64,000 nucleotides of DNA from Metallyticus violacea (GCA_030762175.1 CM060838.1:21510001-21574000); one strand, 5' to 3'; counted from the first letter of the stretch, positions 12,019 to 23,862 are shown. Notes: generated by a model not told the origin, from the sequence alone. Translations and numbers: made by a program.

Positions 12019-12770
12019 AAGGTGGCCGAACTTATCGTAAAGAAACAAAAAATGGAAACAAAAAACATAAAATATAAAATACAAGGTGAAACGTTAATAA
12101 TGCCTGCTTGTAAAGAGACGATGAAAATAGTTCTGACTTCAGAGGTAGCTAGCGAAATTTAAAAAACCTCTCTCTCTGCTGACACCATCAGTCGCCGAAC
12201 TATTGACGCGTCCAGTGTTATTGAACACATTGTGAAGGAGAATGAGAAATTCTTCCTTCAGATCGACGAGTTCGCCGATATTAGCAGCCATACACAACCT
12301 TTTGCTTATATTCGGGACATCAATGGAGATATAGTAGCAACTGGAGATATAGTTGCAACTAATTTATTTATTTATTTTGTAAAGAACTTCCCGACCGAGT
12401 CTCTCTGAAGAAATATTTCGTTTGACTAATGAGCATGTATTCCAAAATGAATTAAATGGGAAAACATTGAGATGTTTGAGATATCCGCGACTCTGCGAAC
12501 ACTTGCTTGCGGCAATTAAGTAATAATAGACCTAATTAAAGAACATTTAGAAATCCTGCAGCAGGGTTTCAATAAATACATTCTTAATGAATTCAGAATG
12601 TCTTCCCATTAACATACAAGAGGAGCTCGCAGAATTAAAAGCAGACAAAACATCGAAATTAAAGCTCCACGAAGTCTTTGAATACATTTAGGTTGGCAAT
12701 AAGGAGTGAATACCCGGCTATCTCCGAGATGGCAATTAATGCAAGACATTTAGTCTTGCAGCAATTATTT
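12019..12770 (+). pseudogene. hAT-type (ZBED/SCAND-like) transposase relic
   Basis: One frame runs 12019-12408 with a single internal stop (12160). It contains KVAELIVKKQK, TLIMPACKETMKIV, TISRRTIDASSVIEHIV and FFLQIDEFADISS, the order seen in ZBED5/SCAND3-like proteins derived from hAT transposases (SRRI-DM, then F-LQLDE-TD). Farther on, in other frames, come NIQEELAELKADKTSKLKLH (about 12612) and EYPAISEMAINARHLVLQ (12708 on), matching the C-terminal dimerisation part. A short tandem duplication repeats GGAGATATAG-GCAACT near 12330-12360. The middle of the protein is deleted. Confidence 0.75.
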
Positions 12771-13659
12771 TATATATTGTTTAAAGAAGGCTAATGTCTT
12801 TATAATTACTCATATTATTTCTATTTCCTTTTTTAAAAATTGAACAGATCCCTCCTCTTGGCCAATCTTCTGGTACTCGGTGTAATTTCTAACACATACT
12901 GAACATTTTAACTTTCTTTTATCTGTTTTTAAAAGTTCTATATTTATATTATCTTGCCCTGATGATTTTTAGAACATTTTCGAATTCTTCTTGCTCTATT
13001 TCATATACCACTTCGAGTACCCCAGAACAAGGACTTGGCTAAATAAATTGTCCTTCTTTCGTAGCTTTACAAAGTGTTGCAGCTATTCTTCTCTTTTTAT
13101 ATTACTTGCTTTATTATTTCTTCTTTATTCAAAATTTTCATAATTTTATGTTTTATTTTGTGCATCATGAATGCCTTGTTCTTTTTAGCTTTTTTACTTA
13201 GTTATCTTCATGCATAAATCGATGTATTCATATCCAAAGAACAGTATTATGTTAAAAGTTCAGTTTTACATAAAAATAGCGACTTAGGCCCTTTCATAAA
13301 GAACCTATTCAATTATGTAGCGTTTCAAATCACCAATCTTATTTAACAAGCATAGCCGTTCAGGTTGAATAGCATTTTTCTTTTCTGAAAGGCTAATTTT
13401 TATTTTAGTTCTTCTGAACAAACGGAAACATTACATACTCTGATGTACAGATGTCAAAGAGGATATTAAATATAGTGGTTTCACTTCGATTAGCTGATAC
13501 TATATAAAGGACAATAGGAACATTATGAAAAAAAAAAAAACATTAAATAGACTGAATTGCATCTACATGTTTACAAGTAAGAAAAATTGGACAAATAATG
13601 TGACTAAAGCAATTCAGAAATTGCAAAATTGGGAAGAAATGGTTGCTGCAGTTAGGACC

Positions 13660-14837
13660 TCGTAAGCTTTCAAAAACAACCACACACTTATGATTTCACT
13701 TGTTTGTATGTTATGTTCAAAACTTTTTCCTTCTTCGTTTGTTTTTACGGCTTTATAGGTATGTTTCTAGGTTGGTAATATTGTCAGGGGAAGAACAAAA
13801 CGGGAAATGAATCATAACTAACAGTTGAAAACGTTAACGAAAGAGGAAAGAACTTTTGCTCTAACGAGGTTCAAATGCTGTACTGAGAAAATGGAGGAAA
13901 TATTTCGAATCAGATCTACCATCACGTAGGGCTGTTAACAATGTAATTGACACATTTGAAATTAAAGGTTGTGTTTTGAATGTACTTTGTAGTGGGCGAC
14001 TTAGGATAGCACTGGCTGAGGAATATGAACCCAGTATCTGTCTGACTGTCACAAGACAATTAGCGGTAGAATTTCCAGTAATGTCACGTCGGTCAGTTCA
14101 AAGGATATTGCATCAGCAGAAGTTCAAAGTGTACATTCCACGTCTAACACGTAATTTGTTGGAAGATGCTCCAGACATTTTGTGAGATTATGCTCTATCA
14201 GTATCGACAGGGCCTCAATTTCTTTTAAAACAATGTGTGGTCGAACGAGGCTACCTTTAAGTTATAGGAACATGTAAAATGACACAACTGTACTTATTGG
14301 TGCACGGAAAACCATCGTGTTGTTTTGGAGCAAGTGCTAAATCAACCTGTGGGGTGCAATATCGGCATGTGATGTATTTGGGCCGCACTTTATTGACGGA
14401 AATCTCGATGATAACAAGTACTTGAATCTACCACAGGAATCATCATGCATTTGGACAACTTTGGTCAACTTTACTTCCTGCATGATGAAGCTCCTGCACA
14501 TTATGTTACAGTTGTTTGGACGTACGCTGATAACGTTTTCAATAGAAGAATGCTTGAATGTCGTGCAACTATTGAATTCTCTCCACGATCCCTTGGTTTT
14601 ATCCCAATGAATTTATTCCTTTGGGGCATGGTTGATGATGAACTGTTGAACAGCTGACAATTTACATTTAGGATGCCTTTCACAATCTGGACAACAATAT
14701 TCAGCTCTGTTGCATGTGTCAGAGTGTTCCAGGTAGACTGCAACGTGCAGAAGGAAAGAGTTTGAACATAAAACGAAATGAAGCCTTTGCTAACTGAAAT
14801 TAATAAGTGTGTAGTTATTTTTGAGCCACCCTGTATA
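13660..14837 (+). mobile_element. Tc1/mariner-superfamily element of D41D type, with terminal inverted repeats
   Basis: The ends are diverged inverted repeats of about 70-80 bp. The left end (13667-13735) reads TCAAAAACAACCACACACTT then TATGTTCAAAACTTTTTCC. The right end, in reverse complement from 14837, reads TATACAGGGTGGCTCAAAAA then ACTACACACTTATTAATTTC and TATGTTCAAACTCTTTCC. The right terminus (CCCTGTATA) is typical of the superfamily with TA target sites. The element is about 1.18 kb and encloses a broken transposase. It is not mobile on its own. Confidence 0.75.
13830..14760 (+). pseudogene. D41D-type transposase pseudogene
   Basis: The N-terminal helix-turn-helix part reads LTKEERTFALTRF, then RKWRKYFESDLPSRRAVNNV, a GRLR-A hinge, and MSRRSVQRILHQQKFKVY. 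The catalytic part shows FGPHFIDGNLDDNKYL (about 14370), FLHDEAPAHY (second acidic residue, about 14470) and IPMNLFLWG (about 14605). In the family the last motif is TPLDFFLWG, so the third catalytic aspartate is now asparagine. Residue spacing between the second and third sites is 41. The protein is spread over at least three frames with stops. It matches the DUF4817-headed insect transposases. Confidence 0.75.
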
Positions 14838-17386
14838 ATGAAGAGTTCTTCAGAATAGAATGATCCCCTTTTGAGAATGACGGAGGTTGAGAAACAACTT
14901 TTTTACATTCGTATTTAAATAATTCAACTGCTCCGATCCTCGCTTCAAATGTACAGTAAAGCTGTCATAAGTTCGAACATCTGCTACATTAAAATACTTC
15001 AAAACCATATTTGAGTCAGAGTGGAGACTTGTTTTCTGCTGAGAGACTGACGCAATTCCCGCCCTCAATAGACCGCGTTACTTCAACATAAGTTTGATTT
15101 TCGATTTACCATGCACGGTTCTGAAAATCATTTACATTCTCATTTGTGGACCTATTGAAGCATTTCCAATATTTGGATACCCGTAGTGTTACAGTTGGCA
15201 GTTACACAAACTATTAAAATAAACAGAAGAAAAAGTATCAACAAATGTAATGTTTATACAAAATGTCATCAAACTGCAAGGCCGGTTAGCATCTTAGAAG
15301 TTAGGTTAGGTTAAATGAGAGGCAAAGTTTTTCTTTCTTAGAAAGAGTGTGGCCGAGTTTCTGGTTGAGTGTTGCAGCTGTTTTCTTGCAGTAGGTAAGG
15401 CCACCTGCCACAAAGTCATAATAGTGACCTTTGTGAAAAACATTTCACTCGTTTTGGCACACACACGCGCGCGTACCCAAAAACAACAGCTTAACAATAA
15501 TTTTGTGTGTCAAAGTTGGTCGTAAATATACTGGTCCAAAGAAAACACCTGTTTCAATTTTACTGTAAAATATTTGCCAAGCAAAGAAAACGCCCTCTCA
15601 AAGTTTCCAAATGCACTGTTGTTATTAGGAAAGACCTTTAAACACCAAGTCTTGAAATTCGAAATTGTCGGTAGACAAAGCAAAATCTATGTAAACTTAC
15701 CGCGAGTATTTTGAACTTCTCTTCTACTAATTTCAACTTCTCCATGATCATTTTACTAGCAATAGACAGGACGTTCATTTCAAAACTCCCCAGTTTAAAT
15801 AAAAACTATTTAAAATAAATTTAATTTAAAAATATATCAACTTAAGTATTTAAAACAGTGTTGGTCATTGTTTATGGTTCATCCCTTAACCCCTTCCATC
15901 TACATTTTTAACTTTCAAATAGCATTCATACCTTCATATTGGCATTTTATAATTCCTCAAAGTAGATTAAAGAAGTAGAAATAGTACTTCTCGTTGTGTG
16001 ATATTCTTCCCGCCCCCCCCCCCCCTTCATAGTTTTTGGGAAGACTTGAGAAGGAAATAAATGGGAGAGAAACAATCGTAAATCCAAAAATCTACAGACA
16101 TTTTTTGAAAAGTTTTAGCACAGTGAATACACTTGAAATTGATTGTGTATACTTAGGGGTAAAAATCGTTCAGTTTACTATCAAAATATCAACGCCATGT
16201 ACTTAAAAAACACATTTTTAAGAAAGGAAAGCTGTTTATGCTTCTTTATGGAGAACAGAATTATAAAAGTGACCTAACTTTGTTCACTTGCTAGTGATAC
16301 ATATGTTTCACATGTTTTGAAGCATTCATTGCACCACTTTCCAGATTTCGTTGCACACAACAGTAATGTGAACACAGTCTTTCAAAAAAAAATTAGTCAC
16401 AGGAAATTCTCGCCATTAGTGCTGCTGTTGGTACCTATGTGTCTATGATATCTCGGCATGGTACCTGAGGCCACCACAGCAGACACTCAAATACACGAAA
16501 ACCTTGATTCTCAGAGTATAATCATCCATTCGACATGGGCTAGTTATCCGCATCGCTTCCATCGCCTCTCGGTGGTAGGGTCAATACCTGAACTACATTC
16601 TGTTCACATATACTCAGTGCGCGGTGTATTTTATAGACGTATACAACGCATGTCGTTTCCGTTTCGCCTTTAGTTCCACTTGGCTGCAGTGAAAGATGTC
16701 ATATAAAGTTGTGATAGCGTCTATTTGACCTTGGTTGCCTTCCCTATATTTCCTTTCTTCTTTGTTCACTACTTACGTGTGATATTACACCATGATCCGC
16801 ACAGAGACTTCTGTTTAGTCCCTACAACGATTGGCTGGTTAAATGATCGTAGACCCAAGGGAGAGGGAAGGAGGTGGGGACACAAACTGCTACAATAAAA
16901 TCCTGGTGTTAAACAATGAAACACTTAAAGTTATTCACAATTGTTTCAGAAAGAATGGAAAGAAACAAAGAATTTTCGTATTACAAGGGCGTTATGGATG
17001 AAGCAAGCAATAAGAACTTACATCGGACAACCTCATTTGTAATTTGAAGAAGAAGCCCATGATTAGAGAATTAAATATCTACGTTCAAAGTAGCATAGTT
17101 GCTTGTTGATGGGTTATTACTAATATTCGTAGTTTTCTTTCTTTTTTTGTAGTATTAATACATATTTTGTAATTAAGAATTTAATGTTAAATAATTTAAA
17201 ATATTATGTAAACATATTTTCCAAAAAAATTCAAATATTGTTTCAAAATTCGATATATATGCGAAAAGTATCTTGAAACCATGTGCAAGTAGCAGCTTGC
17301 AGTTAGTTTGAGGAAGACTTTGTCAGCAAGGGGTTGGGCAGTCGTGTGTTACTCTGTGCTTTCAATGTAAATAAATTGTTTGCTTA
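14838..17386. other. AT-rich stretch without recognised genes
   Basis: A run of 13 C residues lies at 16013-16025. Short frames at 14850-15068, 15306-15497 and 16458-16673 show nothing I recognise. Confidence 0.45.
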
Positions 17387-17641
17387 TTGTTCTTTGAAGA
17401 ACGGATTTTAGGTACCTACAATATGTGTGTGAAAACGAACACTTCAGAGAAAAGAGAGGGGAGGAGATTCCAAAGAAAATATCCTGGAAATCGTGTTCCA
17501 GTTAGAGAAAATGTTCGTCATATTGTTAAAAGTTATCACAATAACAAGTGCTCCGAACCTCTTTGTTCTTACGGAAGAAATGTTACATGAAATACAGGAT
17601 TTTCTTACGCAGATGTCGGCAATGTATTGCCACTGAGGGGT
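17387..17641 (+). pseudogene. D41D (DUF4817-headed) transposase relic, N-terminal part
   Basis: The frame reads MCVKTNTSEKREGRRFQRKY then PGNRVPVRENVRHIVKSY, which fits the helix-turn-helix head of these transposases (a Y-K--S--K--R-F-RK-PG--VP-R-T----V pattern). After a +1/-1 frame change it continues VLTEEMLHEIQDFLTQMSAM, matching the linker VLTEE-L-EI. It then ends at a stop and nothing catalytic follows. Probably a truncated copy. Confidence 0.6.
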
Positions 17642-18077
17642 ATGACTTTTACCATCTCTTATAACACGAGTTATTATTTATGACCAGTTTTAAATACAGT
17701 ATCATTTACGATTTCAGTAAAAATATAAATATCAAAATATAAACTTTACGTGCGGGGATTCTATTTTCATTTTCCCCAGTAAGCAGCCGAACTCAGGCGG
17801 AACATAACTCAAATAACCTCACTGTAGTAGTATGATTCAAAAAATTAGCTTCAGTACAGAAAAATGCATTGCTTTCATTATTAGAATGCACAGCTTTCTC
17901 GGAAAAAGAAAAATGACAGATAAGTGTTTCACTGTGCTGGGCTAAAAAACGCAATAAGGAAAGAGACGGCTTAAACAAAGAACGCTGAATGGCCTCTACC
18001 TACTCAGAGTGACGGCATAATCAGTTGGGCGTATCCTAAACTGACTGGTTCATAGAAACGATTCTAAGCCCTTACAT

Positions 18078-18377
18078 CACTCCTTTAGTCCGTTCTGGTG
18101 GTACTTGACTTCTAAACCCAAGATCGCGGGTTCAAACCCGGCCAGGATCGATGGATTTTTTCAGGCATAAAAATCCTAAGTATGGTTTCCTTCGGAAGGA
18201 AAGTAAAGCCGTGGGTCCCGTGTCGTACATTTACGGCACGGAAAAGAACCTCAAGCCTGAAAGAAGAGGCCTCTGAGCAAAATTTATCAGCCGTTTCACG
18301 CCCTGAATTGATGACCTGAGATGTTAAACAGCGTCCATAAATAAAATAAATAAAAAAAAATCAACACCATTCCTTTA
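18078..18377 (+). mobile_element. SINE A with probable target-site duplication
   Basis: The element runs from about 18091 to 18360: CGTTCTGGTGGTACTTGACT, B box GCGGGTTCAAACCCGGCC, CCTAAGTATGG, CGTACATTTACGGCACGG, tail AAATAAAATAAATAAAAAA. It lacks 12 bases of the consensus (AATGGGACGCTG) between CCCTGAATTG and ATGACCTGAG. The flanks CACTCCTTTA (18078-18087) and CATTCCTTTA (18368-18377) look like a target-site duplication with one mismatch. Confidence 0.85.
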
Positions 18378-18491
18378 ATATATCCCGTTTCATGCTCTCT
18401 CGACGTAAGCATAAGACAATGCTGTTCGTTATCGCTAGTCTGCATACACTCCATCCTTCACATATATTCACACTGCTCGATAATGCTTTCT

Positions 18492-18722
18492 GCCGAGCTA
18501 GCGCCACGAGTTGCCAAGGTCTTTAAGGCGCGAGTGGAAGGTCTGGGGTTCGATGCCTATCAAAACCGTCTTCCCTGACTGAGTTTTTACCAGGCCAAAT
18601 GCTTGGGAGGTACCCTAAACTTCGGTCTGGAATGCATCCTTTAAAAATAGAAACTCTTTTCTCATTTCATAATTTCATCTCATGTATCATCAGTGTCTGG
18701 TAGTTATAAAGGGCGTTAAAAA
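18492..18722 (+). mobile_element. SINE B
   Basis: The tRNA-like head is GCCGAGCTAGCGCCACGAG and TTTAAGGCGCGAG with B box GGGGTTCGATGCC. The body reads CTTCCCTGACTGAGTTTTT, GGGAGGTACCCTAAACTTCG and the 3' end ATCATCAGTGTCTGGTAG to GGGCGTTAAA. Compared with the nested copy it lacks about 30 bases around TTCCCTCAGTCCTCA. Confidence 0.75.
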
Positions 18723-19760
18723 AACCGCTAAGGTACTAGTGAACCTAAGGTCTGCGGTTGCGATGGTTCTGGGTATCGAAATGTGCATAAAACATAAAAA
18801 TCACGACTGCTGTAACCTCGCTGGTCTTCCAGCTTAGAACATGAATTAGCTACAACATGTAAGCACATTTAGTGATCTGCTCTTATTACATCTTCCGAAT
18901 GGCTACTGCTTGTCTCATATTTTTGGAGGTGAGATACATGAACCTACTTGTTTTTCTACTTCTACATGGAACATTTTACCATGCAGCAACACAACTCTTT
19001 CAGCACGACGAATGTTTTTCTTTTTCTTCCAAAGCTATGTTCATTCTTGGATCTGAATGGTGTTTTCGCATTGTATTTCGTCCAGCACTTCAATAGTCTT
19101 CCAAACGAAAAGATGCGAATATAAAACTGATAACTGAAGTGCCGATAAAATACCTCGGAATAATTCGTTGTGAAAGTAAGTATTTCATTCATAGACTCTG
19201 TTCATATTGAAGGTGGGAAAGGTGTACTGTGGTATTCATCATCACCTTCTGCTTTCGAGAGTGCTTAGCTTATACAAGATTAAAAACATCCATAGCCGAA
19301 ACATACTACAATCAAACAAGCTTTTCAGACATTCCAGTTTCGGTGTTTTGGGCGTATTCTTGTAGTATATTACTGGAATTTTTATGTATATACCATACGT
19401 GTCCGAGATGAAACTTTCACCAGAAAACCTTTGATTCCGTAAGTGCAGTCCGGAAACTATTGTAAGTGTTTTTTTCGATAGCAAGTTACAACTTATCGGG
19501 GCAAAAATGAAGGCCTCGTACAGAGCAAACGTCTACATTTGTACTATATAGTTTTCAGTAGTTTACGTCTTAGAAAGAAAAAGCAATAAAAGTGTACACA
19601 ATTTCTATAACTATGAACTATGTACATCTTATGACTACTAAACCTAGCCAGTGTCGCTTTTCCTGTACTTAAAACAATTGTAGCAACTCCGCTCCTAAAC
19701 TAAGCCTTCTTTAGTAGAGACATTCCGCCTACCACAGCGTGGTGCACGATAGGGAGATGA
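18723..19760. other. No recognised feature
   Basis: Several short frames on both strands (18872-19096, 19229-19411, 19242-19484) overlap one another. None shows a recognisable family. The frame from 18938 starts with a hydrophobic run, but nothing else supports a gene. Confidence 0.4.
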
Positions 19761-20063
19761 TTTTTTTTTTTTGATTGAATTATTTATGAACGCTCTTTAA
19801 CATCTCATGTCATCAGCGTCCCATTCAATCAGGGCGTGAAACGGCCGACAAATTTTGCTCAGAGGCCTCTCTTTCAGGCTTGAGGTTCTTTATCGTGTCG
19901 TAAATGTACGACACGGGACCCACGGCTTTACTTCCCTTCCGAAGGAAGACATACTTAGGATTTTTACACCTGGTGGATTTTTATCCATCGGTCCTGGCCG
20001 GGTTCGAACCCGCGATCTTGGGTTGGAAGGCAAGTATGGTAACCACTAGACCACCAGGATCGA
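19761..20063 (-). mobile_element. SINE A, full length, minus strand
   Basis: A T run (19761-19772) is the A tail. Then come the complement of the 3' end (TTATGAACGCTCTTTAACAT), the body (GTAAATGTACGACACGGGAC) and the tRNA-like head, ending CCACCAGGATCGA. The B box complement GGGTTCGAACCCGCGATC is intact. Confidence 0.88.
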
Positions 20064-20126
20064 TCGATGGCTTGTTGTAGCGACGTGTACGTTTTTTGGG
20101 GTAACTATGGCGCGTTTTGTCGATCA

Positions 20127-20318
20127 TCTTCCCTGACTGAATTTTATTCTCCCTCCAGATTTTCCTCAATCCTCATGAATGGTAAATGCTTTGGAAGTAT
20201 TCTAAACTTGACTTGAAACCTTCCCCAAAATTCCTTTACCATTTTTCGTTTCATGTATATCAGTACTTGTCATCTTCGGTGCTAAAGCAGTAAAAAAAGG
20301 TCGTTAAATACTATTAAA
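20127..20318 (+). mobile_element. SINE B, 5'-truncated
   Basis: It starts within the body (CATCTTCCCTGACTGAATTT), continues with TTTTCCTCAATCCTCATGAATG and CTAAACTTGACTTGAAACC, and ends near AAAGGTCGTTAAA. The tRNA-like head is missing. Confidence 0.65.
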
Positions 20319-20639
20319 AGCTTAAAAAATTACTCCTATAACTCTTATGAACCGAGAAAAGTGCAAAAGGGTTCTCCTTATTGGTCCAAGTCATATGGAT
20401 TGCTTTTTTGGGCACTGTTTCAAGAATTTCCGTGCGTTGGTATATGGACTGAAATTCTGCAGCAAATAAATATGACTGCTAAGAGACTAATCAATAAACA
20501 AAGTTTTGTTCAGTATTTCGCACAATGAAATTATCTGCAATCATCGCGAACCAGGATGCTAAAACGTTGTACAGTTCATAAATTTTACTTGTGCACAAGC
20601 GGCATTAATGTTGCATTGAATAGATCTTGGCTAGCAGAC

Positions 20640-21060
20640 AATTTTTGCTTGCTGCTTCGTGTTGCCAAGCAGCAGGCGGTTCACGCGCCACGGGTTGCAG
20701 GGATAAGACTGCCAAGCTGTGCTGCGCTCCCAGATAATTATCATGATTACTGTAGGCGGCGGGCTGGCACGTAGACAGGTTGGGTCGAGGCAACCGTGCC
20801 GTGCCGAGTAGAGCCGATATTGATCACGTCACCTCCTCGATATCCCTGCACCCTGGTGGCGACGCGAACAAGCTAGCTCCGGTCGATACGGATTCCAAGA
20901 TGGTGGTTGCGGCCTACATGAGCGGACGAATCGCCGCTTCCCCTCTTTTCCGCTGTCATGCCCCACCACACAAAAAAAAAGGGTGGCAACTCGTATATTT
21001 CGGGGTCGTATTTATCAGGTACTGTATTCCCCTTCCCTCCCCCCGCGCAGCGTATTAGAA
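20640..21060. promoter_or_regulatory. CpG-rich island, candidate promoter or first exon
   Basis: GC content and CpG frequency rise well above the surroundings (for example GGCGGCGGGC, GCGACGCGAAC, GCGGACGAATCGCCGC). It holds CCAAGATGGTGG near 20895, one base from the AAGATGGCGGC motif bound by YY1-type factors. A frame starting at the ATG in that motif runs open to 21058 without recognisable domains. It could mark a gene start or a GC-rich repeat. Confidence 0.35.
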
Positions 21061-21845
21061 GAAAGGAGGAGTTGTACTTGGGTCCGGTTTAGAACACCCG
21101 GTCCGACATTTTGTGTTCCATAACCCATTGAGATAAGGAATAAAAAGCAAATGTCCGCCATGCGTCTACTTATAACCAGATTTTTATTAGGACAAAATTC
21201 TAAACTTCCATTTTTCATTCACCGAATGTGAGGGTACCGTGCAGGTCTTTTCATTGTGATAAAGCAACTGAAACTGTGCTTGACATTGCGGTACTACCAT
21301 CTATAAAGTGATTGGCCATTATCTTATCTGTTGTATTTGTTAAAGATTGTCAACTGTTAAGTTCACTTCAGCTATTGGTAGAAAAATGTTGTCACTCCTT
21401 TTGCAGTCCAAAATGAACACTCGTAAGTCAGACCGTGGTTGAAATTTCGCGTCGTATTATTTGTAAACTTCATTTACATGATTGCGTACAAACAGTAGCT
21501 TAATCAAACTGATATCAACACATATACGATCTAAAAACGACCATAAGCGGCCATGCAGATATGTTTCTTATGGTTATTCCATAAAATGGAGATAATTGAG
21601 TATCATATAGTGATAAAGATCTTCGTAAAAGATAATCCACTTGAAGGACGTTCAGAAGTGCAACAACAGTAAACAAGTTTGACATTTTATTGGAATGTGT
21701 AGGTTAATTTTACATGACGAATGGGCACATGAAAAAGCTTTGCGCAAGACGGGTGCCATGTTTGTTAATAAAAAATCAAACGTGCACTCATAGCAACCGT
21801 TTTCTTTTTTTTAAACTTTAAACAGAAACAGAACTGGTCTTGTCT

Positions 21846-22345
21846 ACTTATCTGTTGGCGAAACTTCGATCACCAAATTCAAAACAGTGGACAGAAAACA
21901 ACCAACAATTTAGCAGCATAGAAGACAGAAGTCCGTCCCATAAGCAGGATCAGACTTTTGGGGTGCTAAAGGACTTTACTAATTGATTATTTTCAGAAGG
22001 GTAAAACCATAACCAGAGACTGTTATGTATTTAAACCAACAACATTTTTGAGATAAGATCCCGTTTGTAGAAGAAACATATATACTTTTTCGTCAATGCA
22101 AATGCATCTGGTCACAAAAGTGTTTTAGCAATTGAGAGACTTAAAGTACTAATCGCCGGAGCATCCACCTTACTCCCCAGATTTCGTTGCCTTGGACTTT
22201 CTTCTGTTCTTCAGTTCTTCAGCGTCTTTCGTCAAATCAAGTGGCGATTACAACTGTAGAGTATTTTGCAGGCTTTCAGGAAAACCGGATAATGCTATTA
22301 AGCTTCGCTGGAATAAACTTTTTACGTTGAAAAAATATATAAAGT
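21846..22345 (+). pseudogene. Mariner transposase relic, catalytic half
   Basis: Conceptual reading gives GETSITKFKTV (first catalytic motif, family form VDETW, aspartate lost), then DYFQKGKTITRDCY (about 21985), then HPPYSPDFVALDFLLFFS (about 22165) and a terminal RWNKLFTLKKYIKF that fits the family end RW-KCI-L-GDYVEK. The second aspartate region is scrambled. Frameshifts and stops separate the blocks. Confidence 0.7.
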
Positions 22346-22568
22346 TTAAATTAAAATATTATTTTTTTTTTCCGTGAAATCAGCATATTTCAAACTATCA
22401 AAATTTAGAAGTTTATCTGCCTGTACTTCATTCTTAATAATTAATACACAATTAACTGTGTCATCTGACCTTTTTAATACGTTCGATTATAGATTAAGTT
22501 TAAGTTCGAACTGCAAGCATTTTGAATGCAGTACAATTTCTGGATCGAAGTTGCTTTCACAGCGATCG

Positions 22569-22787
22569 ACCTCTGCGACAAATTTTACTCAGAGGCCTGA
22601 GGTTCTTATTGTGCCGTAAATCTACGACACGGAGCCCACGGCTTTACTTCCCTTCCGAAAGAAGCCATACTTAGGGTTTTTACGCCCGAAAAACATCCAT
22701 CGGTTCTGGCCGGGATCGAACCCGCGATCTTGGGTTTAGGAGGCAAGTATGGTAACCACTACACCACCAGGACCGACACCTCTGCGA
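22569..22787 (-). mobile_element. SINE A lacking its 3' end, with target-site duplication
   Basis: The complement of the head is intact up to CCACCAGGACCGA (about 22777), with B box complement GGGATCGAACCCGCGATC. The 3' third of the family (from CGGCCG to the A tail) is absent: the copy stops at GCGACAAATTTTACTCAGAGG. ACCTCTGCGA occurs on both sides (22569-22578 and 22778-22787), so the copy seems to have inserted in this truncated form. Confidence 0.8.
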
Positions 22788-23284
22788 TCTACACATTTAA
22801 AGTTGGGTCTCAGAGTTTACGATAATGGTAATAGCTGTTCCTGGTTAACAGGTTTTAATGTTAAAACCGTTCTCATTTCTCAGCTGTAATGTTTAGGTAT
22901 GGAATGCACATTGAATGAGGAAATTCGAAGTGGTTAGCACTGAGTGTCTGTATACCCAATAAATGACGACGAGAGAAAAGAGAGCAAAGAATGAGCTAAA
23001 ACTACACTAAATACAGAAGAAGGAAGAAGAACCAGAAGAAGAGCAACAAAGGACAACACATGATAGTATGCTAAGGCAATAAATATAGAAAAATACAGCT
23101 ACAGGATTAATTAATTTATTTGACATTATTTTGAGCAAAGTAGCTGTGTTAGTTTAAAACAAAATACCACGAAGAACAAACATTTTTAAACAGCAAAAAT
23201 ATCGCGGAGCGCTGAAAGGAAGGAAGACAGACAATTTTAATGTAAAATCTTTCAAGTTATTACGACCGGAATACAATTTTCAGA

Positions 23285-23286
<2 letters not shown>
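22788..23286. other. No recognised feature
   Basis: AT-rich with a purine-rich AGAAGAAG stretch near 23015-23045. No coding evidence. Confidence 0.45.

Positions 23287-23368
<82 letters not shown>
23287..23368. repeat. (TTA)n microsatellite
   Basis: About 27 uninterrupted TTA units. Confidence 0.95.
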
Positions 23369-23615
23369 GTACTGATATAATTAAACAGGGTACTGGAAAG
23401 AGCGCCGGAAAATGCTTCTTCCTGTTTCTTGTTCCATCGAAGAAGTTTTATAATGTGGTTATGAACATTGTAGAACAATTTTTTACATGAACGTTGTAAA
23501 TAAAATCTGCTAAATAACCTCATCGTGTATTTTAGCTGACGGTACGGTACATTCAAGCATTTCTAACTAATATAAATGAAAAGTAATGTAACACTATTAA
23601 CAATGTAAGTAAAAT

Positions 23616-23811
23616 AGCAATAATTAGAAAAGCAGAAAAGGATAAAACACTTAGAAAATCGCAAGTTTGACTTTTTCTTTGTGTTTTATCTTTTTCTGCT
23701 ATCATAATTACTGTTAATATATATATGTACGTGTGTTAAAATAACAATAACTAGAAATACAGAAAAGGATAAAACACGATTTGCGATTACAAATCTGTGA
23801 CATTTTCTAAG

Positions 23812-23820
<9 letters not shown>
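23616..23820. repeat. Cluster of direct and inverted copies of a ~35-bp unit
   Basis: The unit AGCAATAATTAGAAAAGCAG + AAAAGGATAAAACAC occurs at 23616-23650, inverted at 23681-23715, direct again at 23743-23777, with a partial inverted arm TTTTCTAAGTGTTTTATA at 23802-23820 that runs into the TA array. The first pair can form a hairpin with a 30-base loop. Confidence 0.7.

Positions 23821-23862
<42 letters not shown>
23817..23862. repeat. (TA)n microsatellite
   Basis: About 23 uninterrupted TA units following GTGTTT. Confidence 0.95.

Noticed and set aside
18091..18160. tRNA-gene-like A and B boxes in SINE copies
   Set aside because: The heads do not form complete cloverleaf tRNAs and are followed by the shared SINE body, so no functional tRNA gene is claimed.
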